Shown here piece after piece: positions 37,781 through 47,184 of a DNA stretch of 64,000 nt; positions within the stretch are counted from its first letter, which is position 1; each line of letters opens with the position of its first letter. The DNA lies in contig NZ_JACCKA010000091.1 of assembly GCF_013425525.1 (NCBI RefSeq), forward strand, positions 24,881 to 88,880. Direction: 5' to 3'. The notes under the pieces were generated by a model, which saw only the letters and a list, made by a program, of their open reading frames with translations, did not search any database and was not told the origin of the DNA. This stretch comes from Luteimonas salinisoli (GTDB lineage Bacteria; Pseudomonadota; Gammaproteobacteria; Xanthomonadales; Xanthomonadaceae). A program made the translations under genes and the position numbers.

Positions 37781-39961
37781 ATGACGCCGGTCGAAACCGC
37801 ACAGGAGAACGGCCCGGTCCCCGCCGACGACGCGGTGCCCGAGTACATGCTCGCGCTCGAACAGGCCACCGGCTACCTGTCCGCCGGGCAGCGCCGGGTG
37901 CTGCGGCGGGCGTGGGCGGTCGGCGCCGCGGCGCACGCCGGGCAGACGCGCAAGTCCGGCGAGCCGTACATCACCCACCCGGTGGCGGTGGCGCGGGTGC
38001 TGGCCGAGCAGAAGGTCGACCTCGAGACCCTGGTCGCAGCGATCCTGCACGACACCATCGAGGACACCCCCCTGACCCGCGAAGCCCTGGCGGGCGAGTT
38101 CGGCGAGACCGTGGCCGAGCTGGTCGACGGCGTCACCAAGCTCGACAAGCTGCACTTCGGCAGTCGCCAGGAAGCCGCCGCCGAGAGCTTCCGCAAGATG
38201 ATGCTGGCGATGGCGCGCGACCTGCGCGTGATCCTGATCAAGCTCGGCGACCGGCTGCACAACATGCGCACGCTCGGGGCGCAGTCGGCTGAGGCCAGGG
38301 AGCGGATCGCCCGCGAGACCCTCGAGGTCTATGCCCCGATCGCGCAGCGGCTGGGCATGAACCTGATCAAGGCCGAGCTCCAGGACCTCGGATTCCGCGC
38401 GCTGCATCCGATGCGCCACGCGGTGCTGCAGAAGCGCATCCGCGCCCAGCCGCTGGTGCGCCGCGAATCCCTGGCCAAGATCGAGGCGCAGCTCGCCCAG
38501 CGCCTGACCAACGAGGGCCTGCAGTACCGCCTGGTCGGCCGGGTGAAGTCGCCCTGGAGCATCTACAACAAGATGCAGGCCGAGGGAAAGACCTTCGACC
38601 AGGTGATGGACGTGTTCGGCTTCCGGGTGATCGTGCGTACGGTGGCCGAGTGCTACCACGCGCTCGGGGTGGCGCACTCGGTCTACAAGCCGCTCGACGG
38701 GCGCTTCCGCGACTTCATCGCCATCCCCAAGGCGAACGGCTACCAGTCGCTGCACACGGTGCTGTTCGGGCCCTACGGGGCGCCGATCGAGGTGCAGATC
38801 CGTACCGAGGAGATGGACCTGATCGCCGAGCGCGGCATCGCCGCGCACTGGGCCTACAAGCATGGCGGCAGCCCGACCAGCGCCCAGACCCGCGCGCACT
38901 CCTGGATCTCGAACCTGCTCGAGTCGCAGAGTTCCACCGGTTCGTCGCTGGAGTTCCTGGAGAACGTCAAGGTCGACCTGTTCCCCGACGAGGTCTACCT
39001 GTTCACGCCCAAGGGCGACATCCTGGCGTTGCCGCGCAACGCCACTGCGCTCGATTTCGCCTATGCGGTGCACACCGACGTCGGCAACCACGCGGTGGCG
39101 GCGCGCGTGGACCGCAAGCTGGTGCCGCTGCGCACCAGGCTGGCCAGCGGCCAGCAGGCCGAGGCGATCACCGCGAAGTCGGCGGCGCCCAAGCCGCAGT
39201 GGCTGGAATTCGTCGTCACCAGCAAGGCGCGGACCGCGATCCGCCAGCAGCTCAAGCAGCTCGAGCACGAGGACGCGGTGCAGCTGGGCCACCGCATGCT
39301 GGACCGCGCGCTGGAAGACATCGGCAGCTCGCTCGAGCGCCTGCCCGGCGAACGCCTCGACGCGTTCCTGGCCGAGTACCGCTACCCGCGCCTGGAGGAG
39401 CTCCTCGCCGAGATCGCCCTCGGCAACCGCATGCCCGCCCAGGTGGCGCAGTCGCTGGCGCAGCATGGCCACGGCGGGGAGACCGAAGGCGCCCGCGAAG
39501 CCGCCGACCCGTCGCGGCCCGGCGACAGCATCCTGATCACCGGCAACGAGCGCGGCGTGATCGCCTTCGCCAACTGCTGCACGCCGATCCCGGGCGACGA
39601 CATCATGGGCTACCACACCGCAGGTAAGGGCGTGGTCGTCCACCGCCTGGAATGCAGCAACCTGGCCGACTATCGCAAGTCGCCCGATCGCTGGGTGTCG
39701 ATCGGTTGGGATCGCGAGGTCTCGGGCGACTACAGCGTGGCGCTGCGGATCGAGGTCGAGAACCGGCCGGGCGTGCTGGCGCAGGTAGCGGCGGCGATCG
39801 CCCAGGCCGACTCCAATATCGAGGGGGTGGACTACCTGGAGCGCGACAGCAACATCGCCGCGATCCGCTTCTCGATCGAGGTGCGCAACCGCAAGCACCT
39901 GGCGGACGTGATCCGCCGCACCCGGCGCCTGGGCGTGGTGCACGGCGTGCAGCGGCTGTAA
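37781..39961 (+). CDS. spoT: Bifunctional (p)ppGpp synthetase/hydrolase SpoT
   Basis: A 726-residue stringent-response enzyme. The N-terminal HD hydrolase domain (residues about 45-190) shows HPVAVARVL and HDTIEDTP, with both metal-binding residues present. The synthetase domain (about 240-370) has GRVKSPWSIYNKMQ, YQSLHTVLFGPYGAPIEVQIRT and GIAAHWAYK. TGS (about 395-460; DEVYLFTPKGDILALP) and a C-terminal ACT domain follow. An active HD motif marks it as SpoT rather than RelA. The length is typical. It sits downstream of rpoZ and upstream of ridA and recG, the standard order. Confidence 0.96.
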   Translation: MTPVETAQENGPVPADDAVPEYMLALEQATGYLSAGQRRVLRRAWAVGAAAHAGQTRKSGEPYITHPVAVARVLAEQKVDLETLVAAILHDTIEDTPLTREALAGEFGETVAELVDGVTKLDKLHFGSRQEAAAESFRKMMLAMARDLRVILIKLGDRLHNMRTLGAQSAEARERIARETLEVYAPIAQRLGMNLIKAELQDLGFRALHPMRHAVLQKRIRAQPLVRRESLAKIEAQLAQRLTNEGLQYRLVGRVKSPWSIYNKMQAEGKTFDQVMDVFGFRVIVRTVAECYHALGVAHSVYKPLDGRFRDFIAIPKANGYQSLHTVLFGPYGAPIEVQIRTEEMDLIAERGIAAHWAYKHGGSPTSAQTRAHSWISNLLESQSSTGSSLEFLENVKVDLFPDEVYLFTPKGDILALPRNATALDFAYAVHTDVGNHAVAARVDRKLVPLRTRLASGQQAEAITAKSAAPKPQWLEFVVTSKARTAIRQQLKQLEHEDAVQLGHRMLDRALEDIGSSLERLPGERLDAFLAEYRYPRLEELLAEIALGNRMPAQVAQSLAQHGHGGETEGAREAADPSRPGDSILITGNERGVIAFANCCTPIPGDDIMGYHTAGKGVVVHRLECSNLADYRKSPDRWVSIGWDREVSGDYSVALRIEVENRPGVLAQVAAAIAQADSNIEGVDYLERDSNIAAIRFSIEVRNRKHLADVIRRTRRLGVVHGVQRL

Positions 39962-40021
39962 GCCGGGCGGCGCCCCGCGACCGCCGCTACAATTGCCGGT
40001 CCACGCCTGCCTGGAGCCGTC

Positions 40022-40405
40022 ATGCCCCGAACCCCCGTCAGCACCGGCGGCGCGCCTGCCGCCATCGGCCCCTACTCGCAGGCCACGCGCGCCGGCGACA
40101 CGGTGTTCCTGTCCGGCCAGATCGCGCTCCACCCCGACAGCGGCGAGCTCGCCGAGGGCGGCATCCGCGCGCAGGCGCGGCGCGCGTTCGCCAATCTCGA
40201 GGCGGTCTGCGCGGCGGCCGGGGGGTCGCTCGACGACGTCGTGCGGGTGGGCCTGTACCTGACCGACCTGGGCGAGTTCTCCGAGGTCAACGCGGTCATG
40301 GCCGAAGTGTTCGCCGAGCCCTATCCGGCGCGCTCCACCATCGGCGTGGCGGCGCTCCCGCGCGGCGCGGTGTTCGAGGTCGACGCGGTGATGGTGCTGC
40401 GCTGA
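40022..40405 (+). CDS. ridA: RidA family enamine/imine deaminase
   Basis: A 127-residue YjgF/YER057c/UK114 protein that hydrolyses reactive 2-aminoacrylate-type enamines. Family blocks are AAIGPYSQATRAGDTVFLSGQIAL, AQARRAFANLEAVCAAAGGSLDDVVR, and the C-terminal YPARSTIGVAALPRGAVFEVDAVM, where the arginine (PARST) is the catalytic carboxylate-binding residue. It follows spoT by 60 bases with a TACAAT hexamer (39988-39993) before its start. The conserved spoT-ridA-recG order supports the call. Confidence 0.95.
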   Translation: MPRTPVSTGGAPAAIGPYSQATRAGDTVFLSGQIALHPDSGELAEGGIRAQARRAFANLEAVCAAAGGSLDDVVRVGLYLTDLGEFSEVNAVMAEVFAEPYPARSTIGVAALPRGAVFEVDAVMVLR

Positions 40406-40464
40406 GGCGCGACCCGGATCGCGGCGGGGTTTGCGGCGGTGCGCCTTCGCGGCATGCTTGAGCG

Positions 40465-42612
40465 ATGGCGGCGCCACGACCCGTTCCGAGCTTCGACCCC
40501 GCGCACCAGCCGCTCGCCGGGCTCGCGGGAGTCGGCGCACGCACCGCCGACAAGCTCGCCGCGCGCGGCCTGCTGACCCTGCAGGACCTGTGGCTGCAGC
40601 TGCCGCGGCAGTACGAGGACCGGACCCGCATCGCGCCGATCCGCGGCCTGCAGGCCGGGCAGCCGGTGCAGGTGGAGGGCGTGGTGGAGGCGGTCGAGCG
40701 CGGTTTCCGCTATCGGCCGATGCTGCGGGTGGCGCTGGGCGACGACTCCCGCGCGACGCTGGTGCTCAGGTTCTTCCACTTCCGTCCCGCACAGGTGGCG
40801 CAGTTCCGCGTCGGCGCGCGGGTGCGCTGCTACGGCACCCCGCGTCCGGGACAGCACGGTCTGGAGATCGTGCACCCGAGCTATCGCATCCTCGGCGACG
40901 ACGAGCGACCCGGGCTGGGCGACAGCCTGGATCCGGTGTATCCGCAGGTCGAGGGGGTCGGCGCGGCGACGATGCGGCGCCTGATCGGGCAGGCGCTCGA
41001 GCGCCTGCCGGGCCACGACGTCCTCGAGCTGCTGCCGTCCGCCGCGGCGGACGCGCATGGCCTGCCGACCCTTCGCGAGGCCTTGCTCACCGTGCACCGC
41101 CCCCCGCCCCGGGCCGACCTGGGCGCGCTGCTGGCCGGCACCCATCCCGCGCAGCGGCGGCTGGCGCTGGAGGAATTGCTAGCCCATCACCTCAGCCTGC
41201 GCCGCCAGCGGATCGCGCTGCAGCGCCACGGCGCGCGGCCGTTCGACGTCCCGGGGCAACTGGCCGACCGGCTGCGCGAGGCGCTGCCCTTCGCCCTCAC
41301 CGCCGCCCAGCAGCGGGTCTACGATCAGGTCGGTCGCGATCTGCGCCAGCCGGTGCCGATGCTGCGCCTGGTCCAGGGCGATGTCGGCAGCGGCAAGACC
41401 GTGGTCGCCGCGCTGGCGGCGCTGCTGGCGGTGGAGGCCGGGACCCAGGCCGCGCTGATGGCGCCGACCGAACTGCTGGCGGAGCAGCACTTGGCCAGCT
41501 TCCGCGCATGGCTCGAGCCGCTGGGCGTGCGCGTGGGCTGGCTTGCCGGCAAGGTCGGCGGCAAGGCGCGCACCCGCGCGCTCGCCGACATCGCCGCGGG
41601 GGAGGTGCAGGTCGTCGTCGGCACCCATGCGCTGATGCAGGAAGGCGTGGAGTTCCGCGGGCTGGGGCTGGTGATCGTCGACGAGCAGCACCGCTTCGGC
41701 GTCCACCAGCGCCTGGCGCTGCGCGACAAGGGTGCAAGCGGCGGCCGCGTGCCGCACCAGCTGGTGATGACCGCCACGCCGATCCCCCGGACCCTGGCGA
41801 TGACCGCCTACGCGGACCTGGACGTCTCGGCGATCGACCAGCTGCCGCCCGGGCGCACCCCGGTGCAGACGGTGGTACTGAGCGCCGAACGCCGACCCGA
41901 GCTGATCGAGCGGATCCGCGCCGCCTGCGCCGAGGGGCGGCAGGCCTACTGGGTCTGCACCCTGATCGAGGAGGATGCGGCCAAGCCCTCCAGTGCGGCC
42001 GCCGGCAGCGGTGCCCGCGCCGACGTGGTCGCGCAGGCCGCCCAGGGGACCTTCGAGGCGCTGGGCGCAGCGCTGCCGGAGCTGCGCGTCGGCCTGGTCC
42101 ACGGGCGCATGAAACCCGCCGACAAGCAGCAGGCGATGCGGCGCTTCAAGGGCGGGGAGACCGACCTGCTGGTGGCCACCACGGTGATCGAAGTCGGGGT
42201 CGACGTCCCCAATGCGTCGCTGATGATCATCGAGAACGCCGAGCGGCTGGGGTTGTCGCAGCTGCACCAGCTGCGCGGACGGGTGGGGCGCGGCAGCGCC
42301 GCCTCGAGCTGTGTGCTGCTGTACCAGCCGCCGCTGTCGCAGATGGCCCGCCAGCGCCTGGCGACCATGCGCGCGACCGGCGACGGTTTCGTGATCGCCG
42401 AGAAGGACCTGGAACTGCGCGGGCCGGGGGAACTGCTGGGCACGCGCCAGACCGGCCTGGCGGCATTCCGTCTGGCCGACCTGGCGCGCGACGCCGACCT
42501 GCTGCCCGCCGTGCACGCGATCGGCGAGCAGCTGCTGCGGGAATCGCCGCAGATCGCCGACCGGCTGATCGAGCGCTGGATCGGCGGCGCGGCGCGCTAC
42601 GCTGCGGCCTGA
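40465..42612 (+). CDS. recG: ATP-dependent DNA helicase RecG
   Basis: A 715-residue branched-DNA translocase that regresses stalled replication forks. The N-terminal wedge/OB domain (about 1-160) starts LAGVGARTADKLAARGL. Helicase motifs follow: Walker A GDVGSGKTVVAALA (about 306-315), DEQHRFG at about 405 (the DExH box of RecG), TATPIPRTLAMT, ATTVIEVGVDVPNASLMIIENAERLGLSQLHQLRGRVGRG. Length and order are complete. It lies 59 bases after ridA. Confidence 0.97.
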   Translation: MAAPRPVPSFDPAHQPLAGLAGVGARTADKLAARGLLTLQDLWLQLPRQYEDRTRIAPIRGLQAGQPVQVEGVVEAVERGFRYRPMLRVALGDDSRATLVLRFFHFRPAQVAQFRVGARVRCYGTPRPGQHGLEIVHPSYRILGDDERPGLGDSLDPVYPQVEGVGAATMRRLIGQALERLPGHDVLELLPSAAADAHGLPTLREALLTVHRPPPRADLGALLAGTHPAQRRLALEELLAHHLSLRRQRIALQRHGARPFDVPGQLADRLREALPFALTAAQQRVYDQVGRDLRQPVPMLRLVQGDVGSGKTVVAALAALLAVEAGTQAALMAPTELLAEQHLASFRAWLEPLGVRVGWLAGKVGGKARTRALADIAAGEVQVVVGTHALMQEGVEFRGLGLVIVDEQHRFGVHQRLALRDKGASGGRVPHQLVMTATPIPRTLAMTAYADLDVSAIDQLPPGRTPVQTVVLSAERRPELIERIRAACAEGRQAYWVCTLIEEDAAKPSSAAAGSGARADVVAQAAQGTFEALGAALPELRVGLVHGRMKPADKQQAMRRFKGGETDLLVATTVIEVGVDVPNASLMIIENAERLGLSQLHQLRGRVGRGSAASSCVLLYQPPLSQMARQRLATMRATGDGFVIAEKDLELRGPGELLGTRQTGLAAFRLADLARDADLLPAVHAIGEQLLRESPQIADRLIERWIGGAARYAAA

Positions 42613-42853
42613 CCCCGCGCCGGGGCAGAGGGGGCGGAAAGGCGCCGCAGCGCCGCTCGGCCGGCGCCGCCGGGCATGCCTGGGGTCGTCGCGCGGCTGC
42701 CCGGAAACTCTCGCGGCCTTCGCGGCCATGGGTCGCTTGCGGAATGATGCCGCTGCGGGCGGCTCGCCCGCAGGAGCGCGCCAGGGCACGCGAACTCCCG
42801 CGCCGCGGGCCGGCGATTGGACAGCCGGCCGCCACGCCGGGGGATAATGGCGC
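42613..42853. other. Intergenic region with REP-like hairpin
   Basis: The interval of 241 bases after recG has no gene. Near 42752-42770 the inverted repeat GCGGGCGGCTCGCCCGC followed by AGGAGCGCG resembles the short REP elements of Pseudomonas and Xanthomonadaceae. A TTGGAC (42817-42822) and GATAAT (42843-42848) lie just before the next start, but with a 20-base spacer they are a poor promoter. Confidence 0.5.
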
Positions 42854-43804
42854 ATGGACGAACCCATTCCCCTGCTGATCGACACCGATCCGGGCGTCGA
42901 CGACGCCCTCGCCCTGCTGCTCGCCTTCAACGATCCGCGCCACCGGGTGGAGGCGCTGACCATCGCCGCAGGCAACGTCGGATTGCGCCACACCGTGGCC
43001 AATGCGCTCAAGCTGGTCGAGGTATGCCGGGCCGACGTCCCCGTGTACCCCGGCTGCGCCGGCCCGCTGCTGCATCCGTCCCGCGATGCGGCCTACGTGC
43101 ACGGACGCGACGGCTTCGGCGACGTCGGCTACGTCCCGGCGGCCGGCGAGGCCGGGCGCGAGCACGCGGCGCTGGCGATCCTGCGGCTGTCGCATCTGCA
43201 CGCCGGGCGCCTGCTGCTGGTGGCGCTGGGGCCGCTGACCAATCTCGCGCTGGCGCTGAAGCTCGACCCGACCCTGCCGCAGCGCATCGCCCGCCTGGTG
43301 GTGATGGGCGGAGCGGTCACCGCCCACGGCAACATCACCCCGGCGGCGGAGTTCAACGTCGCTTTCGATCCGGAGGCGGCGCGGATCGTGTTCGAGGGAT
43401 TTCCGCGCTTCGACCTGGCCGACTGGGAGGCGGTGCTGGCGCACGGCTTCCCCCATGCCGAGGCCGAGACCTGGCTGCGCGCCGATTCGCCGCGCGCGCG
43501 CTTCTATGAGGCGATCTCGCGCCAGACCAGGCTGTGGTCCGCCGACCGCCGCGGCGACCACTGGCACTCGGCCGACGCGCTGGCGATGGCCTGGGCGCTT
43601 CAGCCCGAGGACGCGCTGGAGACGGTGGAGCGGCCGGTGGCGGTGGAACTGGCCGGTACCCACACCCGCGGCGCCACCGTGGTCGACTGGCAGCGCCAGG
43701 ACGGCGGCGCCGACAATGCCCGGATCCTGATGCGCTACGACCGGCCCCGTTTCCACGACCTGATCCGGGCCGCGCTGGCCGCCGGCGGCGGGCCGCAGGG
43801 GTGA
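42854..43804 (+). CDS. Nucleoside hydrolase
   Basis: A 316-residue N-ribohydrolase of the inosine-uridine preferring family. The calcium-binding signature is IDTDPGVDDALALLLA (residues about 9-24), followed by VALGPLTNLALAL, RLVVMGGAV and GNITPAAEFNVAFDPEAA. The C-terminal HWHSADALAMAWALQ contains the conserved His and Asp. Such enzymes release bases for purine/pyrimidine salvage. The ATG follows a GATAAT by 5 bases. Its substrate preference cannot be read. It is alone, upstream of the L31 gene. Confidence 0.93.
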   Translation: MDEPIPLLIDTDPGVDDALALLLAFNDPRHRVEALTIAAGNVGLRHTVANALKLVEVCRADVPVYPGCAGPLLHPSRDAAYVHGRDGFGDVGYVPAAGEAGREHAALAILRLSHLHAGRLLLVALGPLTNLALALKLDPTLPQRIARLVVMGGAVTAHGNITPAAEFNVAFDPEAARIVFEGFPRFDLADWEAVLAHGFPHAEAETWLRADSPRARFYEAISRQTRLWSADRRGDHWHSADALAMAWALQPEDALETVERPVAVELAGTHTRGATVVDWQRQDGGADNARILMRYDRPRFHDLIRAALAAGGGPQG

Positions 43805-43834
43805 TTGCGCACGGAGGGCACGGGCGGCTACAAT
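43805..43834 (+). promoter_or_regulatory. Putative promoter of the L31 gene
   Basis: TTGCGC (43805-43810) and TACAAT (43829-43834) are 18 bases apart, 29 bases before the L31 ATG. A near-consensus -10 and a partial -35 box. Confidence 0.5.
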
Positions 43835-43863
43835 AATCGGCTTCCCGCAATTCCGGTGCCGCC

Positions 43864-44112
43864 ATGAAGGCCGAGATCCACCCCGAGTACCGCGAAGTCG
43901 TGTTCCAGGACGTGACTTCCGATTTCAGGATCCTCACCCGTTCCACCCTCGCCAGCTCCGCCAAGGAGAGGGTGAAGTGGGAGGACGGCAACGAGTATCC
44001 GCTGGTTAAGATCGAGGTCTCCTCGGCCTCGCATCCGTTCTACACCGGCAAGAACAAGCTCATGGATACCAGCGGCCGCGTCGACAAGTTCCGCAAGCGC
44101 TACGCCAAGTAG
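43864..44112 (+). CDS. rpmE2: 50S ribosomal protein L31, type B
   Basis: An 82-residue L31 of the zinc-independent type. It starts [31 protein letters not shown] and contains [27 protein letters not shown] at the end. The CxxC pairs of the zinc-containing type A form are absent, so it is the type B paralogue (YkgM-like) that in many bacteria is induced on zinc shortage under Zur control. I saw no clear Zur box. A terminator-like hairpin (44192-44209) follows, then gltA. Confidence 0.93.
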   Translation: MKAEIHPEYREVVFQDVTSDFRILTRSTLASSAKERVKWEDGNEYPLVKIEVSSASHPFYTGKNKLMDTSGRVDKFRKRYAK

Positions 44113-44191
44113 CCGCGCAGCGGCCGGGCGCCGACCGCCGAGCGGGGCCGCGCCGATGCCGGCGTCCTCGCGCCACGCCGATGTTCCAGAT

Positions 44192-44220
44192 GGCCGCCCC
44201 CGGGCGGCCTTCGTCGTTGT
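44192..44220 (+). terminator. Putative terminator after the L31 gene
   Basis: The stem GGCCGCC / GGCGGCC (44192-44209) is followed by TTCGTCGTTGT, a weak T-rich tail. It is 80 bases after L31 and upstream of gltA. Confidence 0.5.
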
Positions 44221-44372
44221 GGCCCGGGCGCGGCGTCGAGTCCGGGCCGGACCGCACGGCGCCGTATGCGATAATGCGCGTTCTCCGCGGCTTGCCGCGG
44301 TCTCTCCCACGATCCACCCGCATCGCCGCGGCCCCTCGCCGTGGTCGATGCCGATCCCGAAAGGAGTGTGCT

Positions 44373-45662
44373 GTGTCAGATCTTGACCAGGTCACGCTGG
44401 GCGCCGGCGACAAGTCGGTGACGTTGCCGGTGCAGACCGGCACGCTCGGCAATCCCTGTATCGATATCGCCAGGCTGCCGAAGGAGACCGGCTGCTTCAC
44501 CTACGACGCCGGCTTCACCGCCACGGCGTCCTGCAAGTCGGCGATCACCTACATCGATGGCGATGCCGGCGTGCTGCTGTATCGCGGCTATCCGATCGAC
44601 CAGCTGGCCGAGAAGTCGAGCTTCCTCGAGGTGGCCTACCTGCTGATCAACGGCGAGTTGCCGGACCAGAAGCAGTTCGCCGCTTTCAGCCACGACGTCA
44701 CCCATCACACGATGATGCACGAGGCGCTGAAGAGCTTCCTCAACGGCTTCCGCCACGACGCCCATCCGATGGCGATGCTCTGCGGTTCGGTGGCCTCGCT
44801 GTCGGCGTTCTACCACGACACCCTCGACCTCAACGATCCGGAGCAGCGGCGCATGGCCGCGGTGCGGCTGATCGCCAAGATTCCGACCATCGCCGCGGCG
44901 GCCTACCGTTACTCGATCGGCTGGCCGATCCGCTATCCGCGCAACAACCTCGACTACGTCAGCCGCTTCCTGCACATGATGTTCGAGGTCCCGAGCGAGC
45001 CGCTCGAGCTCAATCCGGTGGTCGCCAAGGCTCTGGACCTGTTGTTCATCCTGCATGCCGACCACGAGCAGAATGCCTCGACCTCGACGGTGCGCCTGGT
45101 CGGGTCCACCGGCGCCAATCCCTACGCCTGCGTCTCGGCGGGGATCGCGGCGCTGTGGGGGCCGGCGCACGGCGGCGCCAACGAGGCCGTGCTCAAGATG
45201 CTCGAGGAGATCGGCACCCCGGACAAGGTCGAGAGCGCGATCGCCCGCGCCAAGGACAAGGAGTCCGGCTTCCGCCTGATGGGCTTCGGCCATCGCGTCT
45301 ACAAGAACTTCGATCCGCGCGCGAAGATCATCCGCGAGATGACTCACAAGGTGCTCGGCGAGCTCGGCGTCGACGATCCGCTGCTGGAAGTGGCGATGAA
45401 GCTCGAGGAGGCGGCGCTCAAGGACGACTACTTCGTGCAGCGCAAGCTGTACCCGAACGTCGATTTCTACAGCGGCATCATCTACAAGGCGCTGAAGATC
45501 CCCACCGAGATGTTCACCGTCATGTTCGCGATCGGCCGCACCGCCGGCTGGGTGGCGCACTGGCTGGAGCAGCAGACCGATCCTGAAGCGAAGATCGGCC
45601 GTCCCCGGCAGATCTATACCGGCGCGGACACCCGCGACTACGTGGCCATCGACCGCCGCTGA
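44373..45662 (+). CDS. gltA: Citrate synthase
   Basis: A 429-residue citrate synthase, the first TCA enzyme, of the Gram-negative type II hexameric form with an N-terminal extension (residues 1-50). Catalytic segments are [18 protein letters not shown] (His), [16 protein letters not shown] (His and Arg) and [10 protein letters not shown] (Asp). The start is GTG (44373), preceded by AAGGAG with a 6-base gap. A longer in-frame region upstream is not family-like. The gene ends in TGATG, overlapping the next start. Confidence 0.97.
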   Translation: MSDLDQVTLGAGDKSVTLPVQTGTLGNPCIDIARLPKETGCFTYDAGFTATASCKSAITYIDGDAGVLLYRGYPIDQLAEKSSFLEVAYLLINGELPDQKQFAAFSHDVTHHTMMHEALKSFLNGFRHDAHPMAMLCGSVASLSAFYHDTLDLNDPEQRRMAAVRLIAKIPTIAAAAYRYSIGWPIRYPRNNLDYVSRFLHMMFEVPSEPLELNPVVAKALDLLFILHADHEQNASTSTVRLVGSTGANPYACVSAGIAALWGPAHGGANEAVLKMLEEIGTPDKVESAIARAKDKESGFRLMGFGHRVYKNFDPRAKIIREMTHKVLGELGVDDPLLEVAMKLEEAALKDDYFVQRKLYPNVDFYSGIIYKALKIPTEMFTVMFAIGRTAGWVAHWLEQQTDPEAKIGRPRQIYTGADTRDYVAIDRR

Positions 45663-46231
45663 TGGCGCGCGGTTCGGCCGCCGACCAGACCGAGCCGCGG
45701 CCTGTCCGCGGCTTCGTTCTTTTCAAATGGTCGGTCTACGCGCTGTTGATCGCCAACGTGGCGCTCTACGCCCTGCAGGGCACGCCCACCGAAACCCTGG
45801 ATACCGCGGCATGGGTGCTGCTGTTGCTCCTGTTCGAATGGGAGACCGGCGGCTGGCGGCTGGCGGAACGGTCGCGGCCGACCGTGCGCCTGTTGCGGGC
45901 GGCGGCGGGCGTGGCGGTGGCGTGGGCCTGCATCGCGTACGGCCTGGCCGGCGAAATGCTGGACTTCGCCAATGCCGCCGCCTGGCTGGGCGTGGTCGCG
46001 GCCCTGGAACTGGAGCTGCGGCTGCCCGTGCGATACCGCCGCCTTCACGCCGCCCGGCGCTGGAGCGCATGGCTGCTGTACCTCGCCCTGGCCGGATTCG
46101 CGCTGGCCTGGTGGGTTGGCGCGTTCGGCGGCCAGCACGGCGCCTGGCTGGATGCCTGGGACGCGAGCCTGTGGCTGGCCGCTTTCGTGACGATCGAACT
46201 CAACGTGTTCGGCATCGGCCGCCGACGCTGA
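45662..46231 (+). CDS. Uncharacterised membrane protein overlapping gltA
   Basis: A 189-residue protein that I do not recognise as a named family. There are five hydrophobic stretches (residues about 20-40, 45-65, 80-98, 105-120, 135-152), with a short basic N-terminal lead (RPVRGFVLFKW) and a basic C-terminal tail. It is strongly G/C biased like its neighbours, so it is a genuine gene. The ATG overlaps the gltA stop by one base (TGATG), so translation is likely coupled. No cofactor motifs are visible. The 132-base gap to the next gene on the opposite strand is featureless. Confidence 0.7.
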   Translation: MARGSAADQTEPRPVRGFVLFKWSVYALLIANVALYALQGTPTETLDTAAWVLLLLLFEWETGGWRLAERSRPTVRLLRAAAGVAVAWACIAYGLAGEMLDFANAAAWLGVVAALELELRLPVRYRRLHAARRWSAWLLYLALAGFALAWWVGAFGGQHGAWLDAWDASLWLAAFVTIELNVFGIGRRR

Positions 46232-46363
46232 GGCGGGCCGCGGGCGCGACGCAAGGGCTCGCCCCGCGCCCGTCCGGGCGTCCGGCGCTCGGCAGCGGCT
46301 CGCGGCACGCCATCGGGTGGTCCGGCTGCCGGGGCGGCCGACGGAGCACCACGGCCTAGCGCG

Positions 46364-47005
46364 TCATTCGCGGTTCCACTCGATCTCCTGCTCGGCAAGG
46401 AGTTGCCGCAGCTGCGCCGCGCCGGCCCGGCGCATGGGCCGTTCGTCGATCCCGGACAGGGGCGCCTGGCGCAGCGCGTCGAGCGGCAGCACGCTCAGGT
46501 CGAAGGCCAGGTCCTCTGCCGCGAAGACCCAGACCGTGAAGTCCCCGCTCCGTTCGCGATCCAGGCGCAGGCGGCGCGTCCGCGCCTCGGCGGGAATCCC
46601 GTGCTCCTCGAGGAAGCGCGGGACCGCGTCGACGTCGTCGGCGTACAGGTGCAACGTTACCGGGGAATGCGCATCCGCGGTGCCTTCCAGCACCGGCCCG
46701 ACCAGGCGCGGCCGGAACACCGCGAAGAAATCGAGGGCGCGCAGTGCGGCTTCGCGCCGTTGCCGCAGGGCGTCTGTCTGACTGTTGCCGAGGAACAGTC
46801 GCTGGTACTCGCGCAGTGCGTCCTCGATCTCGCGATTGCGCGGCAGCGAGGCGTCATCGTGGATGCCGAGCCGCGCGGCGGCCTTGAGCTTGGCCTGGTG
46901 GAAGTCGCGGATGCCGCCCTCGGCCATCATCCGGGCCGCCTCATGGGCGAGCCGGTGGCGGCGTTCGCGGGTGCGGGTCTCGGCGTGCTGGCGGGCGTGG
47001 TGCAT
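46364..47005 (-). CDS. Conserved hypothetical protein, possibly nucleotidyltransferase-like
   Basis: A 213-residue cytoplasmic protein. The N-terminal half is helical and basic (RERRHRLAHEAARMMAEGGIRDFHQAKLKAAARLGI), then REIEDALREYQRLFLG. The second half has alternating strands and helices (VTLHLYADDVDAVPRFLEEHGIPAEARTRRLRLDRE; GDFTVWVFAAEDLAFDLSVLPLDAL). I recall homologues of this type in beta- and gammaproteobacteria annotated only as hypothetical or, without support, as a Mur ligase. The strand/helix pattern suggests a nucleotidyltransferase-like fold, but this is weak inference. It lies 179 bases after mrcA in the same direction; that gap has no gene. Confidence 0.65.
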   Translation of the reverse strand: MHHARQHAETRTRERRHRLAHEAARMMAEGGIRDFHQAKLKAAARLGIHDDASLPRNREIEDALREYQRLFLGNSQTDALRQRREAALRALDFFAVFRPRLVGPVLEGTADAHSPVTLHLYADDVDAVPRFLEEHGIPAEARTRRLRLDRERSGDFTVWVFAAEDLAFDLSVLPLDALRQAPLSGIDERPMRRAGAAQLRQLLAEQEIEWNRE

Positions 47006-47184
47006 GGCAGCTTCCCGGTCGAGGCCTGAGCCCGACTCTATACCAGCGGGGGAGCGGCCGGAAAGTCAAACGGGGCGGGACCGACCCTCGGTCCGCCGCG
47101 CGGCGGCGGGGCGGGCCGCGCGCCAGGTCCGATGTTCTGCCGTGCAGGAAAACCAGCGTCGACGGAGTCCGGCGGGGCGTCCCG

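Noticed and set aside
38650..39627. Alternative-frame ORF within spoT
   Set aside because: It is a shadow of the SpoT synthetase and TGS regions, with Arg/Ala-rich translation.
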